Shown piece by piece: positions 1 to 11,699 of a DNA stretch of 64,000 nt. Both the position numbers and the translations under genes were made by a program. Under the pieces are notes generated by a model. The model was not told the origin of the DNA, did no database searches, and saw only the letters and a program-made list of their open reading frames with translations. Each line of letters starts with the position of its first letter. Positions within the stretch are counted from its first letter, which is position 1. The DNA is from Gordius sp. MW1 (lineage: Eukaryota > Nematomorpha > Gordioida > Gordea > Gordiidae), in contig OZ038526.1 of NCBI GenBank assembly GCA_964036665.1, positions 26,722,001 through 26,786,000 of the forward strand, in the 5' to 3' direction.

Positions 1-184
1 AGAAAACATAATATCTTGACGCATAAATACGGCTTATGAAAAATATTGAAGCTTCAAATTCGTGCGGACGCAGTTGGAGACTCTAAATCTTTTGGGGTTG
101 AAATTGGATTACATCAAGGATATGCACTAATTTTATTAATATAATTATGGACACGATAAAGAGAGCATTCAAAAGCCATTACCA

Positions 185-880
185 TGATGCATGCTATATG
201 CCGATGATAGAATATTAAGCCAAGAGACTAAGGGGAAAGTATTTGAAAAAGCCAAAAAGTTGTCAAAGCGCCTAGCTGGATATGGTTTGATGGTCAACGA
301 TCGAAAAAGGGTATTTTTGGAGTTTACAATCATCCCATCACTAGATGACCATAGGTTTAAATTCCTCGGATCAATGAATCATCAAGAAGATGCGCAACAG
401 ATGTCAATGCCCGGATCCAAAATGATTAGCTTAAATGGCGAAGTATATGCGGTGTAATATGCGACAAGTAAATGCCAATAAGGTTTAAGAGCAATAAAAA
501 TCCATCGTAGGACTGGTGCTTCTCTTTGGAAGTGAAACATGGGCATTAAACACCACGGAAGAAAAGCTATTACAAGCCACAGAGATGAAAATGATATGGT
601 GGAGTATGGGGTATACTAAGCTCGACCATATGACGAATGACTTTCTCGTGACAAAAATGGGTGTTCAACCTATGGTCGACATGATTAACAAAAATCGGCT
701 AAGGTGGTATGAGCATATACTATGAGGACATGGAGGTACTGGGGAAGAGTGGAAGAGGACGATTTCGTGTCACGTTGAAAAGGCAATTCGATAAAGGTAT
801 GAACGCAAAAGAGATTCGTCAAGACATGGCACTTCCCGGTCGGAAACTCATTAAAACAAACCCCCGATTGTGAGTACCAT
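185..880 (+). pseudogene. RTE-like non-LTR retrotransposon, 3' fragment (reverse transcriptase C-terminal part)
   Basis: Two open segments (191-457 and 516-725) in different frames read as the end of a non-LTR reverse transcriptase. The first carries the catalytic YADD box (residues 3-6) followed by ETKGKVFEKAKKLSKRLAGY and a degenerate FKFLGSMNHQ motif. The second has GSETWALNTTEEKLLQ and, near its end, NKNRLRWYEHIL, the usual tail of RTE-type elements (compare the common RLRWFGHVL). Frameshifts, stops and loss of the 5' half show it is dead. A second copy of the same 3' end lies inverted at about 11700-12245. Clade assignment to RTE is from motif memory and could be wrong at clade level. 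Confidence 0.75.
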
Positions 881-889
881 AATAAGCAC

Positions 890-1848
890 GCTGACAACAT
901 CGAAGATTCTTTCTAAAGCTCACACTGTTGGGATTTAAATGGTTATTAAATGAATAATTGTTGCGTTGGATGTTAAAACTAGATTGGAATACTCTATGAG
1001 GACAAATAAAAGCCCTACGGCTCTAATCAAGCGTATTCGTTAAAGAAGACCTGCTGCATGTAGCGACAAATACACTTAATAAAAGCCCTACGGCTCTTAT
1101 AATAAGAGCTCACCCCTTGCCATCAGGGGTGTGCTTGGTTCTGCTATGTTTGCTAACTTCTGAAAATGAATATCTCTATTAGACACATATGGCTGAATTT
1201 TGATATCAACTCATTTCACATTATCTTCTTTTATAATATATGTTACATGTGATGTTAATGGGACACCCAGTGATGCGCTGAAGAGTGTGGTATGGCGATT
1301 GGGCTTAAAATACCCACACCAGCAGTTCTTTATCCTTTATGGACTCTCAATGTGGTTATGGTGGAAACCTATCATTAATAGACTACTTAGTGAGTCGGGT
1401 TGCTACAAGTTATTGCTAAGGGGTGTGGTGTTTATTGTTTTATTAGTAGTCAACAAGCACGCTATATGCTATGTACAGCTCATGGTAACGCGTAACAATA
1501 CTTTATAATATCATTAACTTGTTTATTGTATTAATAAAAGAGTATGATGACAATGAAAAACATCCGCTAATTGGATACTGTTTTTATTATGTTAAATAAT
1601 CCTAAATGAATCACTATCATCAAAGCCATTTAATTAAAGTAAAAAAGATAAAACCTAATCTTATAACTTAGTATTTGAAAATCGCTAAAGGTACCTATCA
1701 TTCAAACTTCACATCTTCCAGTTAGGTCATGAATTCTATGCAATTACATATCCCACCCTAAGGTTACATATTAAAATGTATTTAAAATTTTTTTCTATCT
1801 TTTTTGCCCTTCTAGCCGTTTTTTATCTTAGTTATAAGATATCCATAG
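890..1848. other. Intergenic DNA without a recognisable gene
   Basis: No convincing gene is seen. The phrase ATAAAAGCCCTACGGCTCT occurs near 1005 and again near 1077, the second followed by a short GC-rich stretch with CACCCCTTGCCATCAGGGGTG. An open stretch at 1200-1508 has AT-driven composition and no motif I recognise. Confidence 0.5.
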
Positions 1849-2153
1849 TTTGGGGACGCTGTCCATTCTTAGTCATTGCTTAAACTTTGTTGAATAGGAA
1901 TTGGTTTATTTAAATGATATATGAACACGAATAGTATAGAGATGATAAAAAATGGTTATTGGTGTGGTGATAAACGCGAAAGAAGTAAAAATGATGATAA
2001 TTGGTGAATTGACGAATTGGTGAATATTTGAATTGGTGAATATTGGCGAAGGAAGTAAGTAATGAAATTAACAGCTGGTTTAGCACCAGGAATATAGAAG
2101 TTACATAATAAACTACGCGAATATCATATATATGAACGATGCAGCTCGCCACA
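1849..2153 (-). repeat. 3' LTR of the gypsy element
   Basis: Same 305-bp length as 5943-6247 with about three substitutions. On the minus strand it starts TGTGGCGAGC next to the polypurine tract and ends at CCCCAAA. It includes an ATG and the first codons of gag, because the same sequence in the 5' LTR runs straight into the gag frame. It is flanked by the ATAG duplication. Confidence 0.85.
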
Positions 2154-2350
2154 TTACTCCCCTTCCTAAATACGGAGTGTTATACGTACTCGGATAACTT
2201 CTTTGGCCAATGAACGTTTCGACCACTTTTACTAGTGTACTTAATTTGCTGGGGGGATGCTGATGAACTAGTGCCTGGATTAGGAACCGAAACATTCGAT
2301 TTAGACATGCCGGCTGAAACAGCTTCCGCCTTGCTCGTTTGTGGCGCAGA

Positions 2351-3907
2351 TTATGACGAACTCACGTCCGGGTCAGAATCCAAATGCGCTGGCTTTAACC
2401 TGTCGATTGAAACGGTATCAGCCTTACCGTTCTTTTCTACTACATGATATCTATCATACCTCTCCAGCACCTTGAAAGGCCCATTGAAAGCAACGTACAA
2501 ACCTTTGCGGGATTCGTCGTTCCGTATAAAAACGAAATTACTTGTTTTTAAAACATTCGGCAAATTTGGAGTGATAACCTGAGGGCGAGTTGGGTGAAAT
2601 GGTAGGTGAGCAAAATGATCTTTAAGACGATTAATGTATTCGGGGATATCGATGGCCTTTTTTAATCGTTCGTAGAATTCGCCTGGAAGACGCAACGTTG
2701 TCCCGTAAACCAGCTCAGCCGCTGAACAACCAATATCTTGCTTGACCGACCTAATACCTAACATAACCAGTGGAACAAGTTCATCCCATTTCGTTGTATC
2801 GCCTTGGGCTTTTAAGGCTACCTTAAGCTGCCTGTGAAAGCGTTCGACCATTCCATTAGATTGTAAGTGATAAGCAGTAGTCCTACTGTGATGGAAACCC
2901 AAAAGACGCGCCAACTCGTAAAAAAGTCTAGACTCAAATTGCACCCCCCTATCAGTAGTAATCGTTACTGGAACTCCATAGTTTGATATCCAGTGTTTAA
3001 CAAACTCTTGGGCAACATGTTCAGCGGTAATTTTAGATATGGGCACTGCAATTGGCCAACGCGTAAATCTGTCGACAGCAGTAAGCAAGTAGGTATAGCC
3101 ATTAGCAGGTGGTAAAGGGCCATCTAAATCAAGATGCACATGGCTGAACCGTGCATCAGGATTAGCAAAACTACCAGGGGTTGTGATAGTGTGTTTGTTG
3201 ACCTTACACTTTTGACATTGAAGGCATCGTCTTGCCCATGACCGTACATCTTTATTCATCTGTGGCCATACGAATCGTTTAGCAACCAGCTTAAGGGTTC
3301 CACGGATTCCGGGGTGAGCGAGGTTATGAATGAGGTCGAACACCTTTCGCGTCATTGAAGTAGGTATAACCGGGCGTGGTGTGGCGCAGGAGGTGTCACA
3401 TTTAATCGTCAAATTTGAACCGGGAATAGGAAAATCTGAAATTTTAAGCGACGAAAGTTGGTCGGAGCTGTAAAATTCTAATTCTTGTGATCTAGCTATC
3501 TGCTCTGAGGAGATACTTTCAAGGTGAATGGTGTCTATGTCAACGCGGGACAAAGTGTCGGCTACGATATTAGTATGGCCACTGATAAACCTAATATCTG
3601 ACGTAATATAAACTGCAAAGTCACGACCTTCATGCAGATGCCTAAAATGTTTTATCGATAAATAAATGGCAAGTAGCTCTCGTCCAAAAGTACTGTAACG
3701 ACCTTGTGCCGGTGTAAGTTTTTGCGAAAAAAAAGCTATAGGGCTAGTTTCACCACATTTCGTTTGATTGAGAACGGCTCCGACAGCTGAATTTGAAGCG
3801 TCTGTTGTCAAAGAAAGAGTTGCGCCTTCCTCAAGGTGTGCCAAATGAGTAACGTCAGCAAGAGCTCCTTTGGCTTTCTCAAAAGCATCTATAGAGTCTA
3901 TCGTCAA
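2351..3907 (-). pseudogene. RNase H-integrase part of gypsy pol
   Basis: A 518-codon open stretch. Residues 1-120 are RNase H (TLSLTTDASNSAVGAVL, FFSQKLTPAQGRYSTF). The segment between RDFAVYI and TSDIRFISGHTN is too short: the usual TDHKPL to HLDYI stretch of about 40 residues is missing, so the RNase H is probably dead. Integrase follows: an HHCC zinc finger (HNLAHPGI, then CLQCQKC), then the D,D-E catalytic core in HLDLDGPLPP, TITTDRGVQFES and NGMVERFHRQLK. The C-terminal end has the GPF core of a GPY/F module and a DTVSIDRLKPAHL ending typical of CsRn1/Mag-like polyproteins. The integrase itself looks intact. Confidence 0.92.
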
Positions 3908-3949
3908 GACGATCGGCCCTTTCTTATCGTCCAGTAAGTCGGTTAGGGG

Positions 3950-4742
3950 CTTGAGTAGGTGAGCACACTGAGGAATGAAACGTCGGTAAAAATTTACATA
4001 GATATAGGAATAGAAATTTTTTTAATCGTTATAACTTTCTCTGGAAGCGGAGTTAAACCCGTCGGAGAAACATTATGCCCCAAAAAGTCTATCGTATTTA
4101 GTCCCCACTGGCATTTGCTAGCGTTGATCTTTAAGTCATATTGTTTTAATCGTGTGAATACCTGGCGGAGATGATGAATATGTTCTTCCCTAGACTTACT
4201 AGCGATCAAAACATCATCCAGGTATGCAAACGTAAAAGGGAATCTTCGGAATGCTTGGTCTATGAAACGCTGGAACGTCTGAGCCGCATTCCGTAAACCG
4301 AATGGCATCCTCAAAAAATCATAGAGTCCAAACGGCGTTATTACCGCCGTTTTGTGAATATCCTCGGGGGCAACGGGGATCTGATGATACGCCCGTATTA
4401 AATCAAGCTTGATAAATATTGGGGTCCAGCTAGGTTCATCGAGAAATCATGGATGTGGGGTAGGGGATAACGATCCGGGATTGTCTGATTGTTTAGGTGA
4501 CGATAATCTCCACAAGGCCGCCAATCACCCTGAGTCTTTTTTGGGACCATGTGTAAAGGAGAGGCCCAGCTGCTTTGTGATGGTCGACTAATTCCAAGCT
4601 CTAACATATGTGCGAACTCCTCCTTTGCAATTGTCAGCTTTTCCAGGTTTAATCGCCGAGGTTTGGCGTAAAATGCCGGTCCTTTAGTGGGAATGTGATG
4701 CACGGCACCATGCGCCTGCTTTCTGTAATCCGGAGGTTTCAT
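3950..4742 (-). pseudogene. Reverse transcriptase part of gypsy pol, frameshifted
   Basis: Two open pieces, 4398-4742 and 3994-4314 on the minus strand, cover the RT. The first has [18 protein letters not shown] and [18 protein letters not shown] (the leading RT motifs). The second has [19 protein letters not shown] and the catalytic [13 protein letters not shown] (YxDD). Breaks between the pieces and before RNase H mean no single polyprotein can be made from this copy. Confidence 0.9.
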
Positions 4743-4745
4743 TAT

Positions 4746-5318
4746 TTACGGGAATTTATTTAATAAACTTGCGAATTCATTTTCTAACGGTTGGGAGCAA
4801 GACTGAATTCTTAGAGATGTCGTTGAGGTGGGTACACCATTTAATATTGTCGCTGTTTGTGGGTCAATCAACCTTTTCCTTCTTAAATCTAGTGTGAGAT
4901 TGAAAAAATCGAGGAAATCCGTTCCTAAAATGGGTGTTTTTACGTCTGCGATCGTAAATATCCACCTGAACCTTTTTCTTAAACCGAGATCAAGCGTTAA
5001 AGGAATTTGACCGTAGGTTTTGATACATCTGTTATTGGCAGCTTGTAATTGAAAAGGGGCAGGTAGGGAACGTTGATTTGATTTAGCTGGCAGGACGCTG
5101 ATGTCCGCGCCGGTATCAACGAGCCAACGGTGTCCGGACACTTTGTCAAAGATATAGAATAAGCGACTACGATGGATATGACCGAGCTCGGGCGTCGCTC
5201 CGGCTGGTCTAGGCGTTTGATGAAAATCGGGACGTGAAAGAGCAGGGAGGGGTACATTTTTTGGCGTTGTTTTTGAAATTTTTGTGGTACCAGCACACGT
5301 CGCTGGCGTTATTATCAT
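4746..5318 (-). pseudogene. Retropepsin-like protease part of gypsy polyprotein
   Basis: The aspartic protease active site is visible as WLVDTGADISVLPA, followed about 60 residues later by the second-half motif ILGTDFLDFFNL (ILGxDFL type). It joins by frame changes to gag upstream and RT downstream. Pol order (PR-RT-RH-IN) is that of Ty3/gypsy. Confidence 0.85.
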
Positions 5319-5341
5319 TAGGGGAAAGGGAGCGACGTGAG

Positions 5342-5976
5342 TTATAGGGGGGGGGGGGAAAATTGACGAGCAGGGGACCTGGCAGAATTTGCCGTTAGTT
5401 TCTGGACTTCCAGTGATAATTTTTCCACCATCTTTTTTAGGCTTGAAATTTCATTGTTAGTAGATAAGCTATGTATGGCGTTGCCCTGATTTGCCTCGGC
5501 GATCCGATGAGCCGTTTCAGCTATTTTGACGTACATTGCTCAGTAGCGAAAACTACGAGAATGTTGGTAAAATGGCTAGGCAATTTATTAAGCCACATCT
5601 GCTTAAAAATCTCGTCGTCCCTGGTATAGCTTCCAATCAGCTGTTTCATTTGTCGCAGTAACTGCGAGGGGCGTTGATCCCCTAATTCCAAATTATTTAA
5701 AAGAATTAATTGTAATGATAGCTGATTTTATGTGTTCAAAAGCACATCTTTGGTAATGTCCTCGAAGAGATCTTGTACTTCTGTAAAAACGTTTTGAGGT
5801 AATGCCTCAAGTAGCAGGGCCAACTTACTCGCAGGCTCTCTTACTTTTCTAAGCCTGAATAATGTTTCTATCCTTGCGAACCAAGCTCTGGAATTTTCAG
5901 CGTCAAAATTAGGGAGTTTAAAAAATACGTCGGGTTCACCACTTTGGGGACGCTGTCCATTCTTAGTCATTGCTTA
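5342..5976 (-). pseudogene. Gag region of the gypsy element
   Basis: Starts at an ATG that lies inside the 5' LTR (about 5970) and reads MTKNGQRPQSGEPDVFFKLP then an ENSRAWFARIETLFRLRKV stretch, typical of CsRn1-type Gag. Continuation in shifted frames gives QRPSQLLRQMKQLIG and a WLNKLPSHFTNIL stretch, then a predicted coiled segment (SSLKKMVEKLSLEVQKLTAN) before a Pro-rich end. A G-homopolymer near 5347-5357 marks one frame break. Multiple stops show decay. Confidence 0.75.
5927..5941 (-). promoter_or_regulatory. Primer-binding site, tRNA-Trp type
   Basis: On the minus strand TGGTGAACCCGACGT lies one base inside the 5' LTR edge. It is complementary to the 3' end of metazoan tRNA-Trp at 14 of 15 positions. 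The same bases also encode Gag residues GEPDV, so primer site and coding frame overlap. Confidence 0.7.
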
Positions 5977-6247
5977 AACTTTGTTGAATAGGAATTGGTT
6001 TATTTAAATGATATATGAACACGAATAATATAGAGATGATAAAAAATGGTTATTGGTGTGGTGATACACGCGAAAGAAGTAAAAATGATGATAATTGGTG
6101 AATTGACGAATTGGTGAATATTTGAATTGGTGAATATTGGCGAAGGAAGTAAGTAATGAAATTAACAGCTGGTTTAGCACCAGGAATATAGAAGTTACAT
6201 AATAAACGACGCGAATATCATATATATGAACGATGCAGCTCGCCACA
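5943..6247 (-). repeat. 5' LTR of the gypsy element
   Basis: 305 bp, pair of 1849-2153. Contains AATAAA in the transcribed strand (near 6002) and the gag ATG about 30 bp before its 3' edge. Flanked outside by ATAG. Confidence 0.85.
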
Positions 6248-6251
6248 ATAG

Positions 6252-8155
6252 CATATAAGTTATCCCATTAAACCGGTCATTTTTTTCCTTCCCCTCTTAT
6301 ATGAAAAAAGGAAACCCATTAATTATAAAACGTAATAAAAATGATTCACAAGGTTAATTACTCCTAAAGCTTTTGATAAAAACTAAATTTAATAATATCT
6401 AAAGGACTTTGTGCAGACTAAATAAGGTGTATTCGTGTATAATAAATTTGACATTAGGCCTTATTCAGTGAAAAAGTCCCTTTTAAAAGCTTAGTATAAA
6501 ATTAGCTTTTTCAATAAAAACTTGTATTTGGTTATACAACTAAGAATTGATTTAGAATCTTAGTATATGAGTTGTTTTGTTGCTAATCTATTATGTTATG
6601 GCGGTTCCATATGATTAACAACGCCCACCCCTTAATAATTTTTTCTAAGTTTTTCACCATAGGGGAGAGAAGAGACATTAGTAAAAAATTCTACGTTGCA
6701 CAAAGGAGGCATTTTCCACGACTGACTCTATTATGGGCCGGAGCGGTGCGTAGGATTTAAAGAAGATCTTAATGAAAATTGAGGCCGGGTTTGGGCCTAG
6801 ACGGTATAACAATTTGGCTTTTATTTGGGCCAAGTTTAGAGTTTGAATATATGAATGATGAAATGCACATTGTAATTGAATGAAAAGAAACTATACTTAT
6901 CAAAATAAGGTCTAGGATTTTAAGTTATAATAAAGACATTGATTTGGACATAACCACAATTAAAATAATATTGTACTAAAAATTGAGGATTTTTAGATGT
7001 ACTTCTATGGGGGGTAGTAACATCATACATCGCTATTAAATCTATCTAAATTAGTTATGTTTTTTTGTCAATTACACTAATAAGTGCTCTATTCGTAAGG
7101 CAAGTCGTTTAGAGGAGAACAAGAATAAATGTCAATATTAAATTTATGTAAATCACTATTTTATATGTCTTAGTTTAATACATTATAAACAATAGAACGT
7201 TTTTGTTACTCGTCGGCCTTTTAAGAGTTGGTTTTAAAAAACTCGGATATCTTAAGATTTTATTAGCAGATTGGATATGGGCTAAAAGACATTTGTGAGG
7301 ATTTGGACTAAGGCCATAACTTAAAATTCTAATTTATGCAAATCTCTTGTTAGGGTACAAATTGTTTTTTGCTACTCTCCCCAGCTTGGGTTACAATGTG
7401 CGCTAGTCTCAGGCAAATAAAAGCAAACTTTTATTTATAACAACCAATGAAATAGTATATGCAAAAATATTTTTGAACTAAACATGTTTAAAGGCTTGAT
7501 ACTCTGCAAATCAATAAAAGATAGTAAATTTAAATATAAATTTGACATCTCGAGACAAAATAAAAAAGGTTGGAATTCTATGTCAAAATAATTAAAAATA
7601 CAAAATTTGTCTGATCTAAGAAAGGACTTTAACAAATATTTTTTATATTTTTCGCTTACCCAAGTATTTCTCATCCAGGTATTTAATGATGACATTAGCA
7701 GTTTTTGCAAATTAGCAATGTATATGCATTAAATCTTATAAGCGCAAATTAATGTTTTAACAAATATGTTTTGACATAAGTAGGCTTTGAAATTATTTAC
7801 CTCATCATTAATTATTTTCAAGTAGAATTACAATATACTCTTCTGTTAAATTACTGTTTTATACCTAGGCTTGAGGTCAGTTCTTTTAACATCAATTTTT
7901 ATTTGTCTCTATATTCACACAAATCTTTGTTTATCATGTACATTTTCATATTATGCTTTTTGATGTTTTTCCGTGAGCTTTATCTTCAGAATTTTCTTTC
8001 CTCGTAGCTATCATCCCTTCTCTCTACATGACCATACTATCTTAATTTGGTATCAGCTTTATCTTCTGAAGCGACATGAACATTGAGAATGTAGCAAGTC
8101 GACGAAACACATATGTTTTTATCTTCCTCCAATTTCCTCGGTTCATATTATTAAC
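6252..8155. other. AT-rich intergenic DNA with small GC-rich repeat islands
   Basis: No gene seen. GC-rich patches around 6725-6800 (GGGCCGG, GAGGCCGGGTTTGGGCC) resemble the CCCGG-rich fragments at 10400-10930 and 28900-29360 and are probably transposon debris. An open stretch at 7435-7710 (minus) is Leu/Phe/Lys-rich by base composition and has no motif. Confidence 0.5.
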
Positions 8156-8159
8156 GTTC

Positions 8160-8290
8160 GCTCGCGTTTCGCTTATATGTTTGTTTGATTCCCTGTTGTT
8201 ATAATAAATTCACCCTCTCCTAACTCAATAGTTTAAACAATACTAAAGTGGTGAAGAAAATACCACATTGGTGACCCCACTCGTGCTACC
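8160..8290 (+). repeat. Possible LTR edge and primer site of another CsRn1-like element
   Basis: CACATTGGTGACCCCACTCG near 8262-8281 resembles the TGGTGACCCCGACGTG primer site for tRNA-Trp seen at LTR edges of CsRn1-type elements. Upstream sequence (8190-8260) could be the LTR end. No coding region follows, because the foldback begins at 8296. This is a relic at best. Confidence 0.35.
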
Positions 8291-8295
8291 ATTAT

Positions 8296-8677
8296 ATGGT
8301 TACACTCTTATTTGAATATCGTTACTTAGGAAAGAATTTAACCTTCTAGGTAATTAGAATAAAGCAACTTGCTCGTCCGAAGAACTTAACCATTCACACC
8401 CATCACTATTCATAAATCTTAACTTTATTATTTTACCACTCACCTCGCTACTATATAAACAAGATGTTTTAACTAAAAATGATTCAATGAATAAATTTAG
8501 TTAAAACATCTTGTTTATATAGTAGCGAGGTGAGTGGTAAAATAATAAAGTTAAGATTTATGAATAGTGATGGGTGTGAATGGTTAAGTTCTTCGGACGA
8601 GCTAGTTGCTTTATTCTAATTACCTAGAAGGTTAAATTCTTTCCTAAGTAACGATATTCAAATAAGAGTGTAACCAT
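8296..8677. repeat. Long inverted repeat (foldback), 182-bp arms, 18-bp loop
   Basis: 8296-8477 and 8496-8677 are reverse complements over 182 bp. I see one mismatch (ACTTGCTCG versus the complement of CGAGCTAGT). The loop is 8478-8495. Arms run from ATGGTTACACTCTTATTTG to AAGATGTTTTAACTAAA. It may be a foldback transposon, a young palindrome, or an assembly or amplification artefact. Confidence 0.9.
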
Positions 8678-8689
8678 ACTTCAAGATGT

Positions 8690-9270
8690 TTACCTATTTC
8701 TCCTTATTTCTTCATTGCGTTTATTCTTTTTTGCTCAATCTTAACACCAATTTTGGCATTCTCATTTCCATAGACGGTAGGTGTTGCTCTTCCCTCTTTA
8801 GTATAGCCCATGTTCCGAGCTATACACGACTGTTAGCTGTATGATTGACCTATACAGTTTGCCTTTCACTTTTGTTGGAATATTTTTGCCATATATATAA
8901 AACTTTTATTAAATCTCTTGATTTAAGCCATCCAGCATTTATTCATGCTTTGATTTCATTATCCATTTCATCACAGGCTTGAAGTGTTGATCCTGGAGAT
9001 TTAAAGAACTCTACACTTTTAAGATTCCATCAGCCTAATATAAATGCACATTGCGAATTTTAATTAGACTTTATCTTCATGTAATCTGTTTTCTTTCGAT
9101 TTACTCTAAGATCTTTTTCATCTATTGCATTTATTCATCTATTTAAAGTACTAGCCAATTTTTGAAGACATTAATATTATATGTCAAGATCATTGCCCAA
9201 GAAGCCTTGACCAAAACCTTAGTATACTTCCCATTATCATTATTAATAGAAAATACTAAGAACTGAATTT
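8690..9270 (-). pseudogene. Highly degraded RTE-like reverse transcriptase tail
   Basis: Minus-strand reading in several frames gives short pieces such as a SKKNKRNEEIRRN-like segment near 8700-8750, recalling the RKDRIRNEEIR stretch of RTE C-terminal ends. No frame is open for any distance. This rests on weak motif similarity only. Confidence 0.35.
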
Positions 9271-11699
9271 TGAAGTATTAAGTGAAAATTCAAACAGTAT
9301 TATAAATTAAGCTCGATTAGTTGTAATTTTTTATCGTAAATGTGAGAAAAGCAGAGAATGAGTTTAGTTTTTGGCTTTTCATCTCCCAAATATATATTAA
9401 AATAAATTAATTAATTCCCACTGAGTGAGGGGAAGGGAAGGAAGTGCCCTGGGACCAAAGTTTTGGTCTTTAGAAGGCCTTGACTCTCCCCCACCTCTTG
9501 CTAGATTTTTGGTTTGGTCAAGGCAAAAATGATGCGCTAATAAGTATAGAGCCTATAGCTAATGTTAATTTAAATTTATAGTACTACTTAAATAGTAAAA
9601 CAAAACGAATAATCAAATTAATAACGTATATAGCATCATTATCTGCAGAACTAGTAATTAAAATTCTTTATCAATCATAAATATTATTAAATTAAATTTT
9701 TTTATCAATTACTTAAATTTATTATTAGAAATAGAAGTTCGATAAGTACATATTTCTACCTTGAGTATTGAAATTAAATGCACCTTGAGGTTGATTTCCA
9801 CAGGGGCAAGGATAAGAAGAAACGCAGTGGCAAATATTAGGCTGATACCCTAGTTGGTGTAAAATATTTTAAAAATTTCATTTGAAATATATAAAATATA
9901 GATATATATACCTGTATAGGCGAAGGTAGCATAACAAAAATATGTTAAGATCCACACTGAGATAGATGCACAAAATTTTAGCATTGAATTTTTAGAAAAT
10001 ATACAGTGCAAAAGTTATATTTCAATATTATAAACGAATAAATTATAGCAAAGGAAAGTTTTGGGATGTTAAATCCCCTCAAGCGAGACATCTATAGTCA
10101 TGCGGGGAAAATAATATACACGAGAGGTCACTAAACGCATTTTATTTAATGCCGTATGTAATTTCGTGGTAATGTTGTTTTTACATGCACATTATGTTGT
10201 ACTTTCTTTCAAAATCGTTATAAACTTAAATCTAATAATTATATACGCCATATATATATTGATAATTTTTACCACCAAGCTAAATAGATTTTATAATAAA
10301 CCGAATTTAAAACTCATATCTTATTAATTTAAATAAGATTTGCATTATTTATAATAAAATTTAATATGTATTTGCAGGTAATTTTGCTTAAAATATGAAA
10401 TTTGGCCCGGTCAGGTTAAAAACCGCGGGCCGAGCTTTTATTTACAGAAAACGTTGTCCAGACCGGGATGGGGTCGGAATATTACCTAGCGAATTCTGGT
10501 CGAAATATAAGTAAGGCTCGCTGAAAGCCCGTTACAAAACATTTGGATTTAGGGAAGTTTTTATAATGTTTTATATAAATTAATAATTATTTAGTGTTTA
10601 AAATTAAGATTGATAAGAACATTTTTTTTTGTTACTTATTTATTCATATCTCAAAGCGCATTAAAAAGATCATAAACAATGAAGTATGCTAATTGATTTT
10701 TAGAAAAGTATATTTTTTCTGTAATATATATATATTGTTTAATTATTTAAATAAAAATGTACAATCGAATATTAAAAGAAGCAAAATTAATTTTTTTGTA
10801 TATGTTCCAGGGCTCGAACATTAGGAGGCCGGGTCTGTCGCTTATAATTTGATGGGCCCGGACCGAGTCCTTGTTTTTATATATTTGTAACGGGCGGGCT
10901 AATTGATCTTAAGAGGTTCGTTGCAGGTCTCTAACTTCGCATGCTGATCGTAAGTCGAGAGTAAACAAAGAGGGGATCTATTGATATATGGACTTAAAAA
11001 AGAACGAGTTCAAGCTAATGAAAGAGAAATTACACAAAGGAATATTTGATTATTAGTTTTGCCAAATGGATATTGAAAAACTTTTTAAATTGCCGCTGAT
11101 CCTTCCCACTTGTGTAAAATCTAAGTTCGGCCCTCCCAAATGCTAGCTACGCCTATGGTAAAATTTACAAATTAATGATGGCTTACTTGTGTAATTTGTT
11201 CAACATAAAATAGTTTTAACAATTATTGCCCCATTTGTTCACCTTTACATAAATGGCAGATTAATAATAAGTTTGAATAAAACATAAAAGTTGGCCATAA
11301 AAAGATTAGAGCCATTAGAATCTCGATGACAAAAAAGCGCTATATTCTAATTACATAACATTAGTTCATTTCAAAAAAAAGAAGTTTTTTACACTGTATA
11401 TAACATATTAAAAATCATAAATTTGGCGACCTTGTAATTTGATCGTTCGCTATTTAGTGCATGGACACAAAATAATTATTACACAATGATAAGCGAAAAA
11501 ATAGTAAAACTTTAAATGTCTGCTGCATTTTCAGGCTACTTGCAAAAAAAAGTAGGGAGCAAATTGTTTTGTTGATAACTGCTCGCAGATCAGTAAATGA
11601 GAATTTTATGAAAAAATGATTGACGATTCGAAAAGATCTTTGTCTATTCGTATACAATTTGCAAAGTAAAATTAATTAATTAATAATTTTGTAATTGAT
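9271..11699. other. AT-rich intergenic DNA with CCCGG-rich transposon fragments
   Basis: No gene. At 10380-10520 and 10810-10930 the GC content jumps, with GGCCCGGTCAGG, CGCGGGCCGAGC and GGCCGGGTCTGTCG, and TTGCAGG occurs at both ends (about 10372 and 10925). This looks like a hAT-type nonautonomous element similar to the CGGGT-rich ones at 15602 and 26208. An ATAG... ATGCTAGCTACGCCTATGG end near 11135-11158 matches the small MITE family at 15404 and 17644. The open stretch 11454-11657 (minus) has no motif. Confidence 0.45.

Larger units (their letters stand above)
1849..6247 (-). mobile_element. Ty3/gypsy LTR retrotransposon, CsRn1-like, defective, minus orientation
   Basis: Two 305-bp direct repeats (1849-2153 and 5943-6247) bound an internal region read on the minus strand as gag, protease, reverse transcriptase, RNase H, integrase. 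ATAG immediately precedes 1849 (1845-1848) and immediately follows 6247 (6248-6251), a 4-bp target-site duplication. The LTR starts TGTGGCG on the minus strand, preceded in the 3' copy by a purine tract (GGAAGGGGAG). Just inside the 5' LTR, TGGTGAACCCGACGT matches 14 of 15 bases of the primer site for tRNA-Trp, the primer used by CsRn1-type elements. Internal frameshifts and a deletion in RNase H make it non-autonomous, yet the LTRs differ at only about three positions, so insertion was recent. Confidence 0.9.

Noticed and set aside
7435-7710. 91-codon minus-strand ORF
   Set aside because: No motif, AT-driven composition, no splice or poly(A) context.
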